From the NCBI RefSeq assembly GCF_007997015.1, contig NZ_VOSM01000002.1:744001-808000 (forward strand): a stretch of 64,000 nt of DNA, read 5' to 3'. The translations under genes were made by a program, and so were the position numbers. The notes under the pieces were generated by a model that did not search any database, was not told the origin of the DNA, and saw only the letters and a program-made list of their open reading frames with translations. Source of the stretch: Lujinxingia vulgaris. GTDB taxonomy: Bacteria > Myxococcota_A > Bradymonadia > Bradymonadales > Bradymonadaceae. This document shows positions 1 to 8,651 of this stretch, in pieces; the first letter of the stretch is position 1, and each line of letters begins with the position of its first letter.

Positions 1-1
1 C

Positions 2-310
2 CGCGCTCGCCAGGCCCGCTTTGAACTCTCCCCCCATGACCCGCGCCTGGCGCAAGATATGGTCGAGTCCAGCCATGGCGAGCTGCAACTGCGCGCGGCC
101 CGCCGCTGGGCGGCCATTGAGACCTTTCGCGCCTCGGCCCACCTGGCTGTGGCCTCGGCGCTCCTGGAGCTGGAGCGCCCCGATGAGGCCATCGCCGCCT
201 TTGAACGCGCTGCGCTCAGCGATCCGCAGCGCGCGTCTACCATTAAAGAAGTCGCCCGCGAGCAATTGACCCGTGGCGGCTGGCACGATAAGGCTCGTCA
301 GATCCAGTGA
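2..310 (+). CDS. TPR-repeat protein, C-terminal fragment (5' end outside window)
   Basis: The frame is open from the first bases of the window to a TGA at 308-310, so this is the 3' end of a longer gene. The visible ~102 residues contain a TPR-like helical hairpin (AIETFRASAHLAVASALLEL followed by ERPDEAIAAFERAALSDP), the usual small/large residue pattern of tetratricopeptide repeats. It ends shortly before the ECF sigma factor on the same strand, with about 60 bases between them. The function cannot be read from the fragment. A TPR scaffold role is family knowledge, not seen directly. Confidence 0.6.
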   Translation, partial: RARQARFELSPHDPRLAQDMVESSHGELQLRAARRWAAIETFRASAHLAVASALLELERPDEAIAAFERAALSDPQRASTIKEVAREQLTRGGWHDKARQIQ

Positions 311-373
311 CGCGCTGGCCCCCGAGGGCTCGCGCCCCGGCTCACCTCCAGGTTTTTACGGTGTTGACCTCCT

Positions 374-1003
374 ATGACCGATCCTCTCCCCGCAGAACTC
401 CTCGATTCGCTTGATGACGTCGCGCTCGCCAGCCGCGCGGTCGAGGGCGATTTTGCGGCGTTTGAGAAGATCGTGGAGCGTCACCGCGACAAGGCCTACC
501 GACTGGCGCTGAGCCTCACAAAGAGCGAGGCCGACGCCCAGGACGTGGTGCAGGAAGCCTTCATCAACATCTATCGCAAGCTCGACACCTTCGCTGGCGA
601 CGCCCAGCTCAGCAGCTGGATGTACCGCATCGTGGTCAATGCCGCGTTGATGCGTCTTCGCAAAACTCGCCGGCGCGCCGAGGTGAGCGTCGATGACGTC
701 TCCGATCCGGCGAATTTGGAGCAATCCGCCCCTGGCGAGCCCGCGGGCTGGCGGGTGCGCGGCGATGAGGCGGCGGAGAATCGCGAGCTGCGCGAGCAGA
801 TCCTCGCTGCCATCGATCAGCTCGACCCCAAGTACCAGGCAGCCTTCTTGCTGCGCGAGATCGAAGGCCTGAGCCTCGATGAGATCGCCACCGTCCTGGA
901 GCTGAGCACCGGTGCGGTTAAGACGCGCCTGCACCGCGCACGCCTCTTTCTTCAGGCCGCGCTCGAGCCCTACCTGGGCCGAGAAGAAGACATCTCCAAC
1001 TGA
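374..1003 (+). CDS. ECF-type RNA polymerase sigma factor (sigma-70 family)
   Basis: The 209-residue protein has the two-domain ECF layout. Region 2 (about residues 25-95) carries the core-binding/-10 segment with DAQDVVQEAFINIYRKL and SSWMYRIVVNAA. Region 4 (about residues 135-195) has the helix-turn-helix LSLDEIATVLELSTGAVKTRLHRAR. It lacks regions 1.1 and 3, so it is an alternative sigma factor of the RpoE/SigW type that redirects RNA polymerase to a small regulon. No zinc-finger anti-sigma gene follows, which is unusual for the family; the next gene downstream is dnaJ on the opposite strand. Control by an unlinked anti-sigma factor or at transcription is inferred. No Shine-Dalgarno stands out, but the start is placed as expected for the family. 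Confidence 0.9.
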   Translation: MTDPLPAELLDSLDDVALASRAVEGDFAAFEKIVERHRDKAYRLALSLTKSEADAQDVVQEAFINIYRKLDTFAGDAQLSSWMYRIVVNAALMRLRKTRRRAEVSVDDVSDPANLEQSAPGEPAGWRVRGDEAAENRELREQILAAIDQLDPKYQAAFLLREIEGLSLDEIATVLELSTGAVKTRLHRARLFLQAALEPYLGREEDISN

Positions 1004-1008
1004 GTCTC

Positions 1009-1052
1009 AAAAAAAGAAGGGCGCCTCGCCACATCTGCGGCAAAGCGCCCTT
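1009..1052 (-). terminator. Rho-independent terminator of dnaJ
   Basis: Read on the minus strand, an 8-bp perfect stem (arms 1045-1052 and 1017-1024) is followed by C and seven T residues (1015-1009). It lies about 50 bases past the dnaJ stop. The same hairpin may also serve the convergent sigma gene, although no T-run follows it on the plus strand. Confidence 0.75.
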
Positions 1053-1103
1053 AAGTGGGGCGTGGCCAGGCGCGTAGGACGCGCCCCGGCGATCGCCCAC
1101 CGA

Positions 1104-2216
1104 TCAGCTGATCTTCTCTTTGAGCTTGTCGAAGAATCCACCCTTCTTGACCGGGATGTCGCGAAGCTCGGCGTAGCTCTCCAGAAGCTCGCGCTCTTTG
1201 GAGGAGACCTTCGTGGGGATCTCGACGTCGAAATGCACCACGAGGTTGCCCCGGCCCGAGCCCTGCACGCGCGCCAGCCCAAGGTTTTTGAGCACCTGGG
1301 TGTCGCCATGCTGGGTGCCGGGCTTGATCGTGATGGTCTCGGTGCTCTCCAGGGTCGGAATCTCAATCTCCGCGCCCAGGATCGCCTGCACAAAGCTGAT
1401 GGGCTGGCGCAGGTGAAGGTGCTCGTGGTCGCGCTCAAAGACCTCGCTCTGCTCCACGTGAATGAACACGTAAAGATCGCCCGGGGGGCCGCCGCGCGTG
1501 CCGGCCTCACCTTCGCCACCCAGCCGCAGACGCATGCCGGTGTCGACACCGGCCGGGATCGTCACGCTCACCTCGCGGGTCGCGCGCTGTTTTCCGGAGC
1601 CGTGGCAATCATCGCAGGGATCTTCGATGCGTTTGCCGCTTCCCTGACAATGAGGGCAGGTCGAGGTCAGCGTAAAGAAGCCCTGGCTGTGGTTGATCTG
1701 CCCGCGTCCCTGGCAGGTCGAGCAGGTCACCGGGGAGGTGCCCGGTTTGGCACCGCTTCCCGAGCAGGTCTCACAGTCGTTGTGGCGCACCACCGAGATG
1801 GTGCGCGAGGTGCCAAAGGCGGCCTCTTTGAAGGTCAGCTGAATATCCTCGCGAAGATCCGATCCCCGCTGAGGTCCGCCCCGCGGGCGACCGCGCCCGC
1901 CGCCGAAGCCGAACATATCGCCAAAAATGTCGCCGAACTGCGAGAAGATATCATCCATCGAGTGGAAGCCCGCTCCGGGGCCGGCCGCGCCGCGCACGCC
2001 CTCATGGCCGAAGCGGTCATAGCGCGCCCGCTTCTGGGCGTCGCTCAACACCTCGTAGGCCTCGGCGGCTTCCTTGAAGTTGGCCTCCGCCTGCGCATCA
2101 TCCGGGTTGCGGTCCGGGTGATACTTCATCGCCAGGCGGCGGTAGGCTTTCTTCAACTCTTTATCGTCGACGTCACGAGAGACGCCGAGCACCTCATAGT
2201 AATCGCGCTTACTCAT
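1104..2216 (-). CDS. dnaJ: Chaperone DnaJ (Hsp40)
   Basis: Co-chaperone that delivers unfolded substrates to DnaK and stimulates its ATPase in the cytoplasm. The 370 residues show the complete class I order: an N-terminal J domain with the HPD motif (KYHPDRNP), a Gly/Phe-rich linker ([12 protein letters not shown]), four CxxCxGxG zinc-binding repeats ([32 protein letters not shown]), and C-terminal substrate-binding and dimerisation domains. Length is typical. No dnaK or grpE is nearby, so it stands alone here. I see no CIRCE element upstream. A 10-bp perfect palindrome, AACTTAAGTT at 2245-2254, lies about 30 bases before the start, but its role is unknown. Confidence 0.97.
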   Translation of the reverse strand: MSKRDYYEVLGVSRDVDDKELKKAYRRLAMKYHPDRNPDDAQAEANFKEAAEAYEVLSDAQKRARYDRFGHEGVRGAAGPGAGFHSMDDIFSQFGDIFGDMFGFGGGRGRPRGGPQRGSDLREDIQLTFKEAAFGTSRTISVVRHNDCETCSGSGAKPGTSPVTCSTCQGRGQINHSQGFFTLTSTCPHCQGSGKRIEDPCDDCHGSGKQRATREVSVTIPAGVDTGMRLRLGGEGEAGTRGGPPGDLYVFIHVEQSEVFERDHEHLHLRQPISFVQAILGAEIEIPTLESTETITIKPGTQHGDTQVLKNLGLARVQGSGRGNLVVHFDVEIPTKVSSKERELLESYAELRDIPVKKGGFFDKLKEKIS

Positions 2217-2660
2217 AGGGGGCTCGTCCTGGGTGGTGCTTAGAAACTTAAGTTGGGGGCGGGCACGGCGCGCGCCAGCATGTCGGGAGCGGCCGCTGGG
2301 CCTGGCATGTTCGCGCCAGAACCTCGCAACGCCCGGGCGCGCTTGTCAAGGCGGGCTGCGGGCCGGAGCGCATGGTGCGGCCCCGAGAACGTCGCCAATC
2401 TAGGCGCACAGAGGCCGGGGGCAAGTTGTACAGTGATACTAACATCTTGCAATCGCAGTGGAATCATCGCGTGCCTGTGAATCACCATTAAGACCGGCTG
2501 ACTATTCCGGCGCTCGATGGCCGCCGCGGGTGGAGCAGGGCCGCCGAGGTGTTGGCCCGCGCCTGAAGGCGTCTAAGATCCCAGTGTGAGAAGGCGCGCA
2601 TCGGCGACTTACCCCGTGCCGATGATGTGCCCCACCCGGATCCCGCTGCGGAGTTGCCCC
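2217..2660. other. Intergenic region between divergent dnaJ and 2H phosphoesterase genes
   Basis: About 440 bases without a convincing gene; the open frames here lack a plausible start or family resemblance. It must hold the two divergent promoters. A perfect palindrome (AACTTAAGTT, 2245-2254) lies close to dnaJ, and an AT-richer patch with a possible extended -10 (TGATACTAA) sits near 2430. Neither is strong enough to call as a defined site. Confidence 0.4.
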
Positions 2661-3188
2661 ATGTATGCAGTCGCCGCTCGCCTCGGTGACGATCTCAACG
2701 CACGCATCGAACGCCTCTGGGATCGCACCGAGCTCATCTCGCCACACCAGATCCCGCGGGCGGGCAGGGTGCCTCATATCTCGTTTCAGATGATCACGAC
2801 GCCTCATCCGCACGCCCTGGAGGTGCTTCTGCGCGAGCCCTTCCATGAGGCCCCGGACATCATCCGCACCAGCGCGCTGGGCGTCTTTGCCAGGCCCCGT
2901 CAGGTGCTCTTTTTGAGCGTGGTGCGCGACCCGGCGCTCGATCGTTACTTTCAGGCCATCAATGTTCGCCTGATGGCGCAGGGCTACCACCTGCACCCCT
3001 TCTACAGCCCGGCCTCGTGGACGCCTCATATCAGCCTTGCGCTTGGCCCTTTTAGCCCCGCGGCGCTCTGTGATCTGTTGCGTGCGGGAACGGTCTATGA
3101 GGATCTTCAGGGGTGCTGGGAACTTGGGTCTCTCTGCCTGCTCGGGCCGACCTCGGGGGCTGCCTCAGCCGGGGCGGCGGCGCACTGA
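2661..3188 (+). CDS. 2'-5' RNA ligase/2H phosphoesterase superfamily protein
   Basis: Two HxS tetrads, PHISFQM and PHISLAL, about 80 residues apart, define the 2H phosphoesterase fold. Its members cut or join 2',5' bonds or cyclic phosphates in RNA or nucleotides. From the ATG at 2661 the protein has 175 residues and begins MYAVAARL, which matches the first beta strand of the family. An upstream in-frame ATG at 2586 would add 25 residues of unlikely composition. The last ~15 residues are Ala/Gly-rich. The substrate is unknown. The gene stands alone, convergent with the lipoprotein gene that follows. Superfamily assignment is fairly secure; the precise enzyme is not. Confidence 0.7.
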   Translation: MYAVAARLGDDLNARIERLWDRTELISPHQIPRAGRVPHISFQMITTPHPHALEVLLREPFHEAPDIIRTSALGVFARPRQVLFLSVVRDPALDRYFQAINVRLMAQGYHLHPFYSPASWTPHISLALGPFSPAALCDLLRAGTVYEDLQGCWELGSLCLLGPTSGAASAGAAAH

Positions 3189-3210
3189 GCGCGACGAACA
3201 CGCCCATACT

Positions 3211-4143
3211 TCACTCGGAGTCGAGCTCCATGCCCGGCTGCCAGTTGTCGACGACCATCAGCTCATCACGGTCGCCCAGCGCATTGCAGAAGCCCGCGAA
3301 GAGCTGCCCGGCCAGGTATTGCGTAAAGGGCGGATCGCTCTCGTGCTGCCCTCGCAACACGCTGTTGGCCTGATCGCCAGCGGAGAGCTCTTCGCGATCG
3401 ACCTGCTCAAGGTTCAAATAGAGCCTGCGCACCCCGTCACCCAGATAGGCCAGCACCGAGACGGTGCCTTCCGACTGGAGCTCTTCGACGATGCCCACCG
3501 CGGTGTACCAGTCGTTGTTGCGGCCATCGTCGTTGGCGTCATAGGTGTTGTGAAAGAACACCATGTCGCCGATCGCCGGGCGGCTGGAGTGGTACACTTT
3601 TCCCTCGGTGCGGCAGGCTCTGTAGAGCTCGGGCACGCTTGAGGCGGCGTCTTCGGCGAAGGTGACGCCGTTGAGCTCAAAGACCGCGTGCACGTAGGCC
3701 GCTGCCAGCGGACCGTCAGCCTTCGGGGCGGCCGGGCCGCGCGGTGCGGGTGGCATCGAGGCGCTCTCGGCGTTTGTGGCCGAACTCCCGGTGGCCGCTG
3801 CGCCGGGGCGGTAGCTGGCCAGCGCCGGGCGCTGCGGCCGGGCCACGCTGTCCATCGGCGCGCGGGAAGGCTGTGTGGCGCCCGGAGCGGGGCGACTGCG
3901 TCGTTGGCCGGGCTGCGCCGGCCCGGCGTTGCTGCGATAGACGTAGACCTGCGTGGGAAGCACCCCGGCGCTCGCGTTATCCTCGCCGGAGAGCCCCCGT
4001 GCGCCCGGAGGTGCCAGCTCATCTTCCAACACTGGCGAGGCGTACATATGAAAGGGCGCGCTGGTCGAGGCAGCGCATCCTGCGCTTGCCATCGCCATTG
4101 CCATCACCGCCCATCCGGTCGACTTCCACGCTCTGCTTGCCAT
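3211..4143 (-). CDS. Putative lipoprotein with NlpC/P60- or CHAP-like domain, likely catalytically altered
   Basis: The preferred start is the ATG at 4143, preceded by GGGAGAGAG; an in-frame ATG at 4161 is the alternative. The N-terminus has a hydrophobic signal ending in a lipobox (MASAGC), predicting an outer-membrane or periplasmic lipoprotein. A Pro/Ala/Ser-rich linker (about residues 60-150) leads to a C-terminal domain with the PAIGDMVFFHNTYD core and D-N-DWYTAVGIVEE, resembling NlpC/P60 or CHAP peptidoglycan hydrolases. In those families the second segment normally reads THVGIV; here Ala replaces His, so the catalytic His may be lost. A cell-wall-binding or inactive role is inferred. 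It is divergent from the PEGA kinase gene. Confidence 0.6.
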   Translation of the reverse strand: MASRAWKSTGWAVMAMAMASAGCAASTSAPFHMYASPVLEDELAPPGARGLSGEDNASAGVLPTQVYVYRSNAGPAQPGQRRSRPAPGATQPSRAPMDSVARPQRPALASYRPGAAATGSSATNAESASMPPAPRGPAAPKADGPLAAAYVHAVFELNGVTFAEDAASSVPELYRACRTEGKVYHSSRPAIGDMVFFHNTYDANDDGRNNDWYTAVGIVEELQSEGTVSVLAYLGDGVRRLYLNLEQVDREELSAGDQANSVLRGQHESDPPFTQYLAGQLFAGFCNALGDRDELMVVDNWQPGMELDSE

Positions 4144-4364
4144 CGTCTCTCTCCCTAACATCCATTTCGGGATATCGCGTCGCCCGGCCCTGGAGACCTT
4201 CCATGGCCCCTAAGTGCTTTACCGGTGCGACGAATTGCAGTGTAAAGGAGAGTGACGCGGCGCCAAGTTTTTTGCCCGCGGCTGCGACCACCGGTGGACG
4301 GGCTTGCCTGGCCGGCCGCTCTCTCATACCGTCGTGACCTCGGACGGCCACAAGGAGCAGCCGC

Positions 4365-5873
4365 ATGACAACGACCATCAAAGGCCCGGCGGCCATGCAC
4401 GCCGACGCACAGTTTGGAAAGTACACGCTGATTCGCCAGATCGCGGTCGGGGGAATGGCCGAGATATGGTTGGCGGAACAGCGCGGGCCGGGCGGTTTCA
4501 ACAAAGAGCTCGTGCTCAAACGCATCCTCCCCCACCTGGCTCAGGAGGGGCAGGTCGCCCAGATGTTCCTCGATGAAGCGCGCATGGTCGCGCACCTCAC
4601 CCACCCCAACATCGGGCAGGTCTTTGAGCTCGGAGAGCTTGAGGGTGAGTATTTTATCGCCATGGAGTTCATCGATGGCCTCGACCTGGCGCAGCTCTCG
4701 CGGGCACTCGATGAGCGCGGCTCACAGATCCCGGTAGCGTACGCCGTCAAAATTGTCTCTGACCTGCTCGAAGCCCTCGACTACGCCCACGACTTTGTCG
4801 ATCGCGATGGCAACCACGTTGGGCTTATTCACCGTGACATCTCGCCACAGAACGCGCTCATCTCCAACGACGGCGTCGTCAAGTTGGTCGACTTCGGTGT
4901 GGCCAAGGCCAGCATCAACACCACCAAGACCGAGTCCGGGGCGGTCAAAGGGAAGTTCGCGTACATGGCCCCCGAGCAGATCGAGGGCAAACCTCTGGAC
5001 TGGCGCGCCGACATCTTCTCGATCGGCGTGCTCTTCTACGAGCTCTTAAGTGGCATCAAGCCCTTTGGCGAAGATCTTAAAGCGGTCTCCATGATCCTCT
5101 CGCAGGAGCCGCCCGACATCCGCACCTATCGCGCTGACGTGCCCGAGGAACTCGCGCGCATCATCGCGCGGGCACTCTCCAAAGACAGAGAAGATCGTTT
5201 CGCCAATGCCGCGACCATGCAGCGGGCCTTGCAGACCTTTATGCGCACCTACACCGAGGTGGTTGGCACTCGGGAGCTCTCCATCATGGTGCGCCAGCTC
5301 CGTGGCCTGGATCTGGCCAAACCCACCGAGCAGCTCTTTGGGTTTGAGAAACACGGCGTCACCTCGGCCGGGCCGCGCCTGACCACCCGCGAGATGCCTC
5401 AGGCGGACGCCGACGAGCGAAGCGCCCCGGGCTTCACCCGGACGTCCGAGAGCGCCGACGTGCAACCTGACGCAGGGGCGGAACCCGAACCTTCGAAAGG
5501 AAAGTCGGTCGCACTGGTCGCCGGTTTTTCGCTACTGATGGTCGGCCTGCTCGTGGCCTTCTTCGCGGTGGGCTATCTTATGATCTCCGGTGAGAAAGAC
5601 GCCGCGGGCGATGATTCTCCGCCGGAGGCTGCCGCCGAGAATGCAGCGCCATCCTCAACCTGGCGCCACGCCGACGGGCAGATCGTGGCGATCTCCTCAC
5701 AGCCCTCCGCCGAGATCGTCGTCGATGGCGACGTTGTAGGAAAAACCCCCTTCCAGACGACGTTGCGACCGGGCACCTACCAGATTGAGCTTCGCGCCGG
5801 CGACTCCACTCGTCGCGAGACGCTGAAGATCACTTCGACGAGCTCGATTCAACGCTTCCGCTATGATCTCTGA
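4365..5873 (+). CDS. Membrane-anchored Ser/Thr protein kinase with extracytoplasmic PEGA domain
   Basis: Hanks-type kinase of 502 residues. The kinase domain (about 20-300) has the Gly-rich loop IAVGGMAEIW, Lys52, the catalytic HRD at 156-158 (HRDISPQN), DFG at 176-178 and an APE motif, so it should be active. A charged linker leads to one transmembrane helix (about 381-407) and a C-terminal PEGA domain (about 441-490, with VDGDVVGKTPF), expected outside the cytoplasmic membrane. This fits a sensor kinase transmitting envelope state by phosphorylating cytoplasmic proteins, but the ligand and targets are unknown. AAGGAG precedes the ATG with good spacing. Its 3' end overlaps the convergent gene by 44 bases. 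Confidence 0.93.
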   Translation: MTTTIKGPAAMHADAQFGKYTLIRQIAVGGMAEIWLAEQRGPGGFNKELVLKRILPHLAQEGQVAQMFLDEARMVAHLTHPNIGQVFELGELEGEYFIAMEFIDGLDLAQLSRALDERGSQIPVAYAVKIVSDLLEALDYAHDFVDRDGNHVGLIHRDISPQNALISNDGVVKLVDFGVAKASINTTKTESGAVKGKFAYMAPEQIEGKPLDWRADIFSIGVLFYELLSGIKPFGEDLKAVSMILSQEPPDIRTYRADVPEELARIIARALSKDREDRFANAATMQRALQTFMRTYTEVVGTRELSIMVRQLRGLDLAKPTEQLFGFEKHGVTSAGPRLTTREMPQADADERSAPGFTRTSESADVQPDAGAEPEPSKGKSVALVAGFSLLMVGLLVAFFAVGYLMISGEKDAAGDDSPPEAAAENAAPSSTWRHADGQIVAISSQPSAEIVVDGDVVGKTPFQTTLRPGTYQIELRAGDSTRRETLKITSTSSIQRFRYDL

Positions 5874-6834
5874 GAAGCTGTGACTGAGCATCGTCAATAA
5901 CCCAGCCGTTAAAGCAGAAGCGCCGGCCGTGGGCCTCCGGGTCTTCGGCGCGAATCTCCAGTCGAAGCTCCTCGTCGGGCCCAAGCTCGCTGAGGTCGAT
6001 GGTATGAGCCATCCAGGTCGAGTCGAAACGATCGACGGTATGTGAGAGCACCGCGCGGTCGCCCAGAAACACCTCGTACGACATCGGTTGCGCGCGCTCG
6101 TGGCGGGCGCCGCGCAGATCGACGCCGGCGCGAAGTCGCAGCCACCGCCCCTCATCCATCTCTTCGTCCAGGAGTGTTTCGGCGAGAAAGCTCACCCGAA
6201 GCGACTCGCCATGCTTGAGGGCGTGCGCCCAGATGCAGCGCCGCGGGTCATCTCCGACCTCCAGCAGCTCACTTCCCACATAGTGTGCGCCCGGGCAGAT
6301 CCAGCGCTCACGACGCGCGTCCCAGCGGCGGCAGCGCGTGGCGTTTTCGCCACGCGCTTTGACGTGTTCGATCTGAGCATCGGGAAGCCTTGCCAGAAGG
6401 GAGGGGCCGAGCTGAACCTCTGCGGGGAGCTGATAAAGATCGAGTACGACCTCCCCATAACGCTCCGTCGAGAGGCGTTCGGTGCCCGGTGGCAGGCGCG
6501 CAGCGCCGTCTTCCTGGCGATCGGCCTCGGCGATCAGCCAGACGCGTTCAACCCCCTGGAAATCTTCAATTTGCGGGTGATGATGGCGGTGCAGGAGGTT
6601 TCCCACCGGCCCAAGGTGCACCAGCGCGCTCTCCGACCAGGTGGGCTCGACGCGGATCGCGTCCTCAGCCTGCGCCCGGGCGACCACTTCAGCGGCAGCG
6701 CGCTCCCAATCCGCATCGGCCGGCGCGTCGCTCGAAGCGCGCACCTGCGCCGCGACGCTTAATCCGCCCGCCAAAAGCAGCAGGCCCGCCCCGAGGAGCG
6801 GGCCTGCTGAATGCGCCCTGTTCGACCTTGTCAT
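5830..6834 (-). CDS. Exported protein of unknown function downstream of nuoI
   Basis: The 334-residue protein begins with a clear signal sequence (GPLLGAGLLLLAGGLSVAAQ), so it should be exported; no lipobox is seen. The mature part has no family I recognise. It contains Cys at about 168, 179 and 203 and a C-terminal beta-rich segment ending in FNGWVIDD, reminiscent of a jelly-roll or carbohydrate-binding sandwich, but this is only an impression. GGAG lies 8 bases before the ATG. The gene starts 27 bases after nuoI and is likely the last gene of the nuo transcript, although nothing in it suggests a respiratory role. Its last 44 bases overlap the convergent kinase gene. Confidence 0.7.
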   Translation of the reverse strand: MTRSNRAHSAGPLLGAGLLLLAGGLSVAAQVRASSDAPADADWERAAAEVVARAQAEDAIRVEPTWSESALVHLGPVGNLLHRHHHPQIEDFQGVERVWLIAEADRQEDGAARLPPGTERLSTERYGEVVLDLYQLPAEVQLGPSLLARLPDAQIEHVKARGENATRCRRWDARRERWICPGAHYVGSELLEVGDDPRRCIWAHALKHGESLRVSFLAETLLDEEMDEGRWLRLRAGVDLRGARHERAQPMSYEVFLGDRAVLSHTVDRFDSTWMAHTIDLSELGPDEELRLEIRAEDPEAHGRRFCFNGWVIDDAQSQLLRDHSGSVESSSSK

Positions 6835-6861
6835 GCATGTCTCCGAGGCGACTTCAACCTC

Positions 6862-7392
6862 TTAGCGCTTGCCACCCTGGACGGCCTGCGAACGACCACC
6901 CATGCTCATCAGAAGGTCGCGATCGTAGAAGGCTTCGCTGCGCTCGCCATAGGGCGGGATGTGGGTGCCCGAGTCCATGCGAATCGCATCGCAGGGGCAG
7001 GCCTCCACGCACAGACCACACACGATGCAGCGCAGCTCATCGATCACGAAGACCGAGGGGTACTTCTCGATCGTCGGGTCGTCGTGCTCGCCGGCCTCAA
7101 TGTGGATGCAGTCTGCCGGGCAGATCGTCGAGCAGCACATGCACGCCACGCAGCGTACCTGACCGTCGTCACGCAGCATCAGGCGGTGCAGGCCACGGTA
7201 GCGCTCCGGATAGATCGTCGGCTCCTCCGGATAGTTGCGCGTAAACGTGGTGCGCTTCTCTTTGTTCGGGTTCAGGTTGCGAAAGAAGTGACCGGTGGTC
7301 ACGGCGAGCCCGCGGATGATCTCGGGGATGTAGCTCTTCTCCCAGAGAGACTGCGGCTCACGATCGATTACTTTGACGTTCACGTTGGCCAT
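6862..7392 (-). CDS. nuoI: NADH-quinone oxidoreductase subunit I (NuoI)
   Basis: The 8Fe ferredoxin-like subunit of respiratory complex I, carrying clusters N6a and N6b between the peripheral arm and the quinone site. Two complete 4Fe-4S motifs are visible: CVACMCCSTICP and CIVCGLCVEACP. I chose the ATG at 7392, which has GAGGT six bases upstream; a TTG immediately before it (7395) is the alternative. It follows nuoH in the operon and is the last nuo gene here. Confidence 0.96.
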   Translation of the reverse strand: MANVNVKVIDREPQSLWEKSYIPEIIRGLAVTTGHFFRNLNPNKEKRTTFTRNYPEEPTIYPERYRGLHRLMLRDDGQVRCVACMCCSTICPADCIHIEAGEHDDPTIEKYPSVFVIDELRCIVCGLCVEACPCDAIRMDSGTHIPPYGERSEAFYDRDLLMSMGGRSQAVQGGKR

Positions 7393-7451
7393 CAACGACC
7401 TCGGTTCAGATGGCGAGGGCCGGGCGCGTCAACGCGCCCGACGGGCTCGAA

Positions 7452-8597
7452 TTAAAGCAGGGTGACGATGAGCGCGGTCACAAAGAGGTTGGCGATGCTC
7501 AGCGGCAGCAAGATCTTCCAGCCCAGAGTCATGACCTGGTCGTAACGGAAGCGGGGAAGGGTCCAGCGCATCATGAACTGCAGCCAGACAAGCACCAGAA
7601 TCTTGAAGATCATCGCGTGCACGCGAAGGAAGATCGAGATCCAGTACCAGGCTTGCTCACCGAAGGGCACCCAGTGGCTGTCGAAGATACGGATGCCGTC
7701 GGCATACACGTAAGGGATCTGCCAGCCGCCCAGGAAGAGCACCGCGATAAGCGCAGCGATAAAGACCGTGGCCGCATACTCAGCGAGCTGCATCCCGGCA
7801 AACTTCATCGTGGAGTACTCGGTCAGGTAACCGGCAACAATCTCCGACTCACCTTCCGGAAGGTCAAAGGGCGCGCGCTTGGTCTCGGCCATCCCCGCCA
7901 GGAAGAAGAGGAAGAAGGCCAGCGGCTGCACCACAATGCCCCACATCGGCAGCCAGTCCCAGAGGAGGTAGCCCTGCATGCGCGCCATCTCATTGAGATC
8001 GAGCGTGCCGTAGATAAGCAGAACACCGGCCAGGCTCAGGCCCATCGAGACCTCGTAGGAGATCATCTGGGCGGAGGAGCGCAGACCACCGAGCAGGCTG
8101 TACTTGCTGTTAGATGCCCAACCCGCAATCGCCGCGCCGTAGACCGAGATCGCCGCGATCGCGAACGCGAAGAGCAGCCCCGCGTTCAGGTGCATGATCG
8201 AGAAGTAGTTCTTCCACTCCCCACCCACGCAGATCTCGGTGTACTCGGCCGTCGTCTGCACGGTGCCGGTGCAGTAGTGGTCCATAAAGGGGATCACCGC
8301 CCAGCCGATCAGCGCCGGTGCCAGGACCAGCGCCGGTGCCAGCGTGTGCAGAAAGCGGTTTGCGCCTGCCGGCACAATATTCTCTTTGAGGACCAGCTTC
8401 AGGCCGTCGGCCAGAAAGTGGGGGATACCCAGCACGCCGATCCCCAGGATCTTGGCGCGGTTGGGTCCAACGCGGTTCTGGATCTTCGAAGACTGCTTAC
8501 GGTCGCCCAGGAGGGTCAGCAGGCCGGCGACGGCCATGACAAACCCCAGGACGATGACGAAGATCTTAACCAGGCTAATGAGCACTTCGACCATCAT
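7452..8597 (-). CDS. nuoH: NADH-quinone oxidoreductase subunit H (NuoH)
   Basis: Membrane subunit of complex I that, with NuoB and NuoD, forms the quinone-binding chamber. The 381 residues contain about eight hydrophobic helices and the family's conserved loops: NRVGPNRA near the N-terminus, and the acidic stretch DLPEGESEIVAGYLTEYS, whose Glu/Asp residues link quinone chemistry to proton transfer. A family-atypical hydrophilic insert (about residues 105-130, around CTGTVQTTAEYTEIC) makes it longer than the ~325-residue E. coli protein. AAAGGATG precedes the start. Confidence 0.96.
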   Translation of the reverse strand: MMVEVLISLVKIFVIVLGFVMAVAGLLTLLGDRKQSSKIQNRVGPNRAKILGIGVLGIPHFLADGLKLVLKENIVPAGANRFLHTLAPALVLAPALIGWAVIPFMDHYCTGTVQTTAEYTEICVGGEWKNYFSIMHLNAGLLFAFAIAAISVYGAAIAGWASNSKYSLLGGLRSSAQMISYEVSMGLSLAGVLLIYGTLDLNEMARMQGYLLWDWLPMWGIVVQPLAFFLFFLAGMAETKRAPFDLPEGESEIVAGYLTEYSTMKFAGMQLAEYAATVFIAALIAVLFLGGWQIPYVYADGIRIFDSHWVPFGEQAWYWISIFLRVHAMIFKILVLVWLQFMMRWTLPRFRYDQVMTLGWKILLPLSIANLFVTALIVTLL

Positions 8598-8651
8598 GAT
8601 GATTTCATCCTTTCAACGAAGAGCAGCGCAACGGGGCGAGCCTCAGTGTCG

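Noticed and set aside
2240-2488. Small open frames upstream of dnaJ
   Set aside because: No ribosome-binding sites, and composition is typical of GC-rich non-coding DNA.
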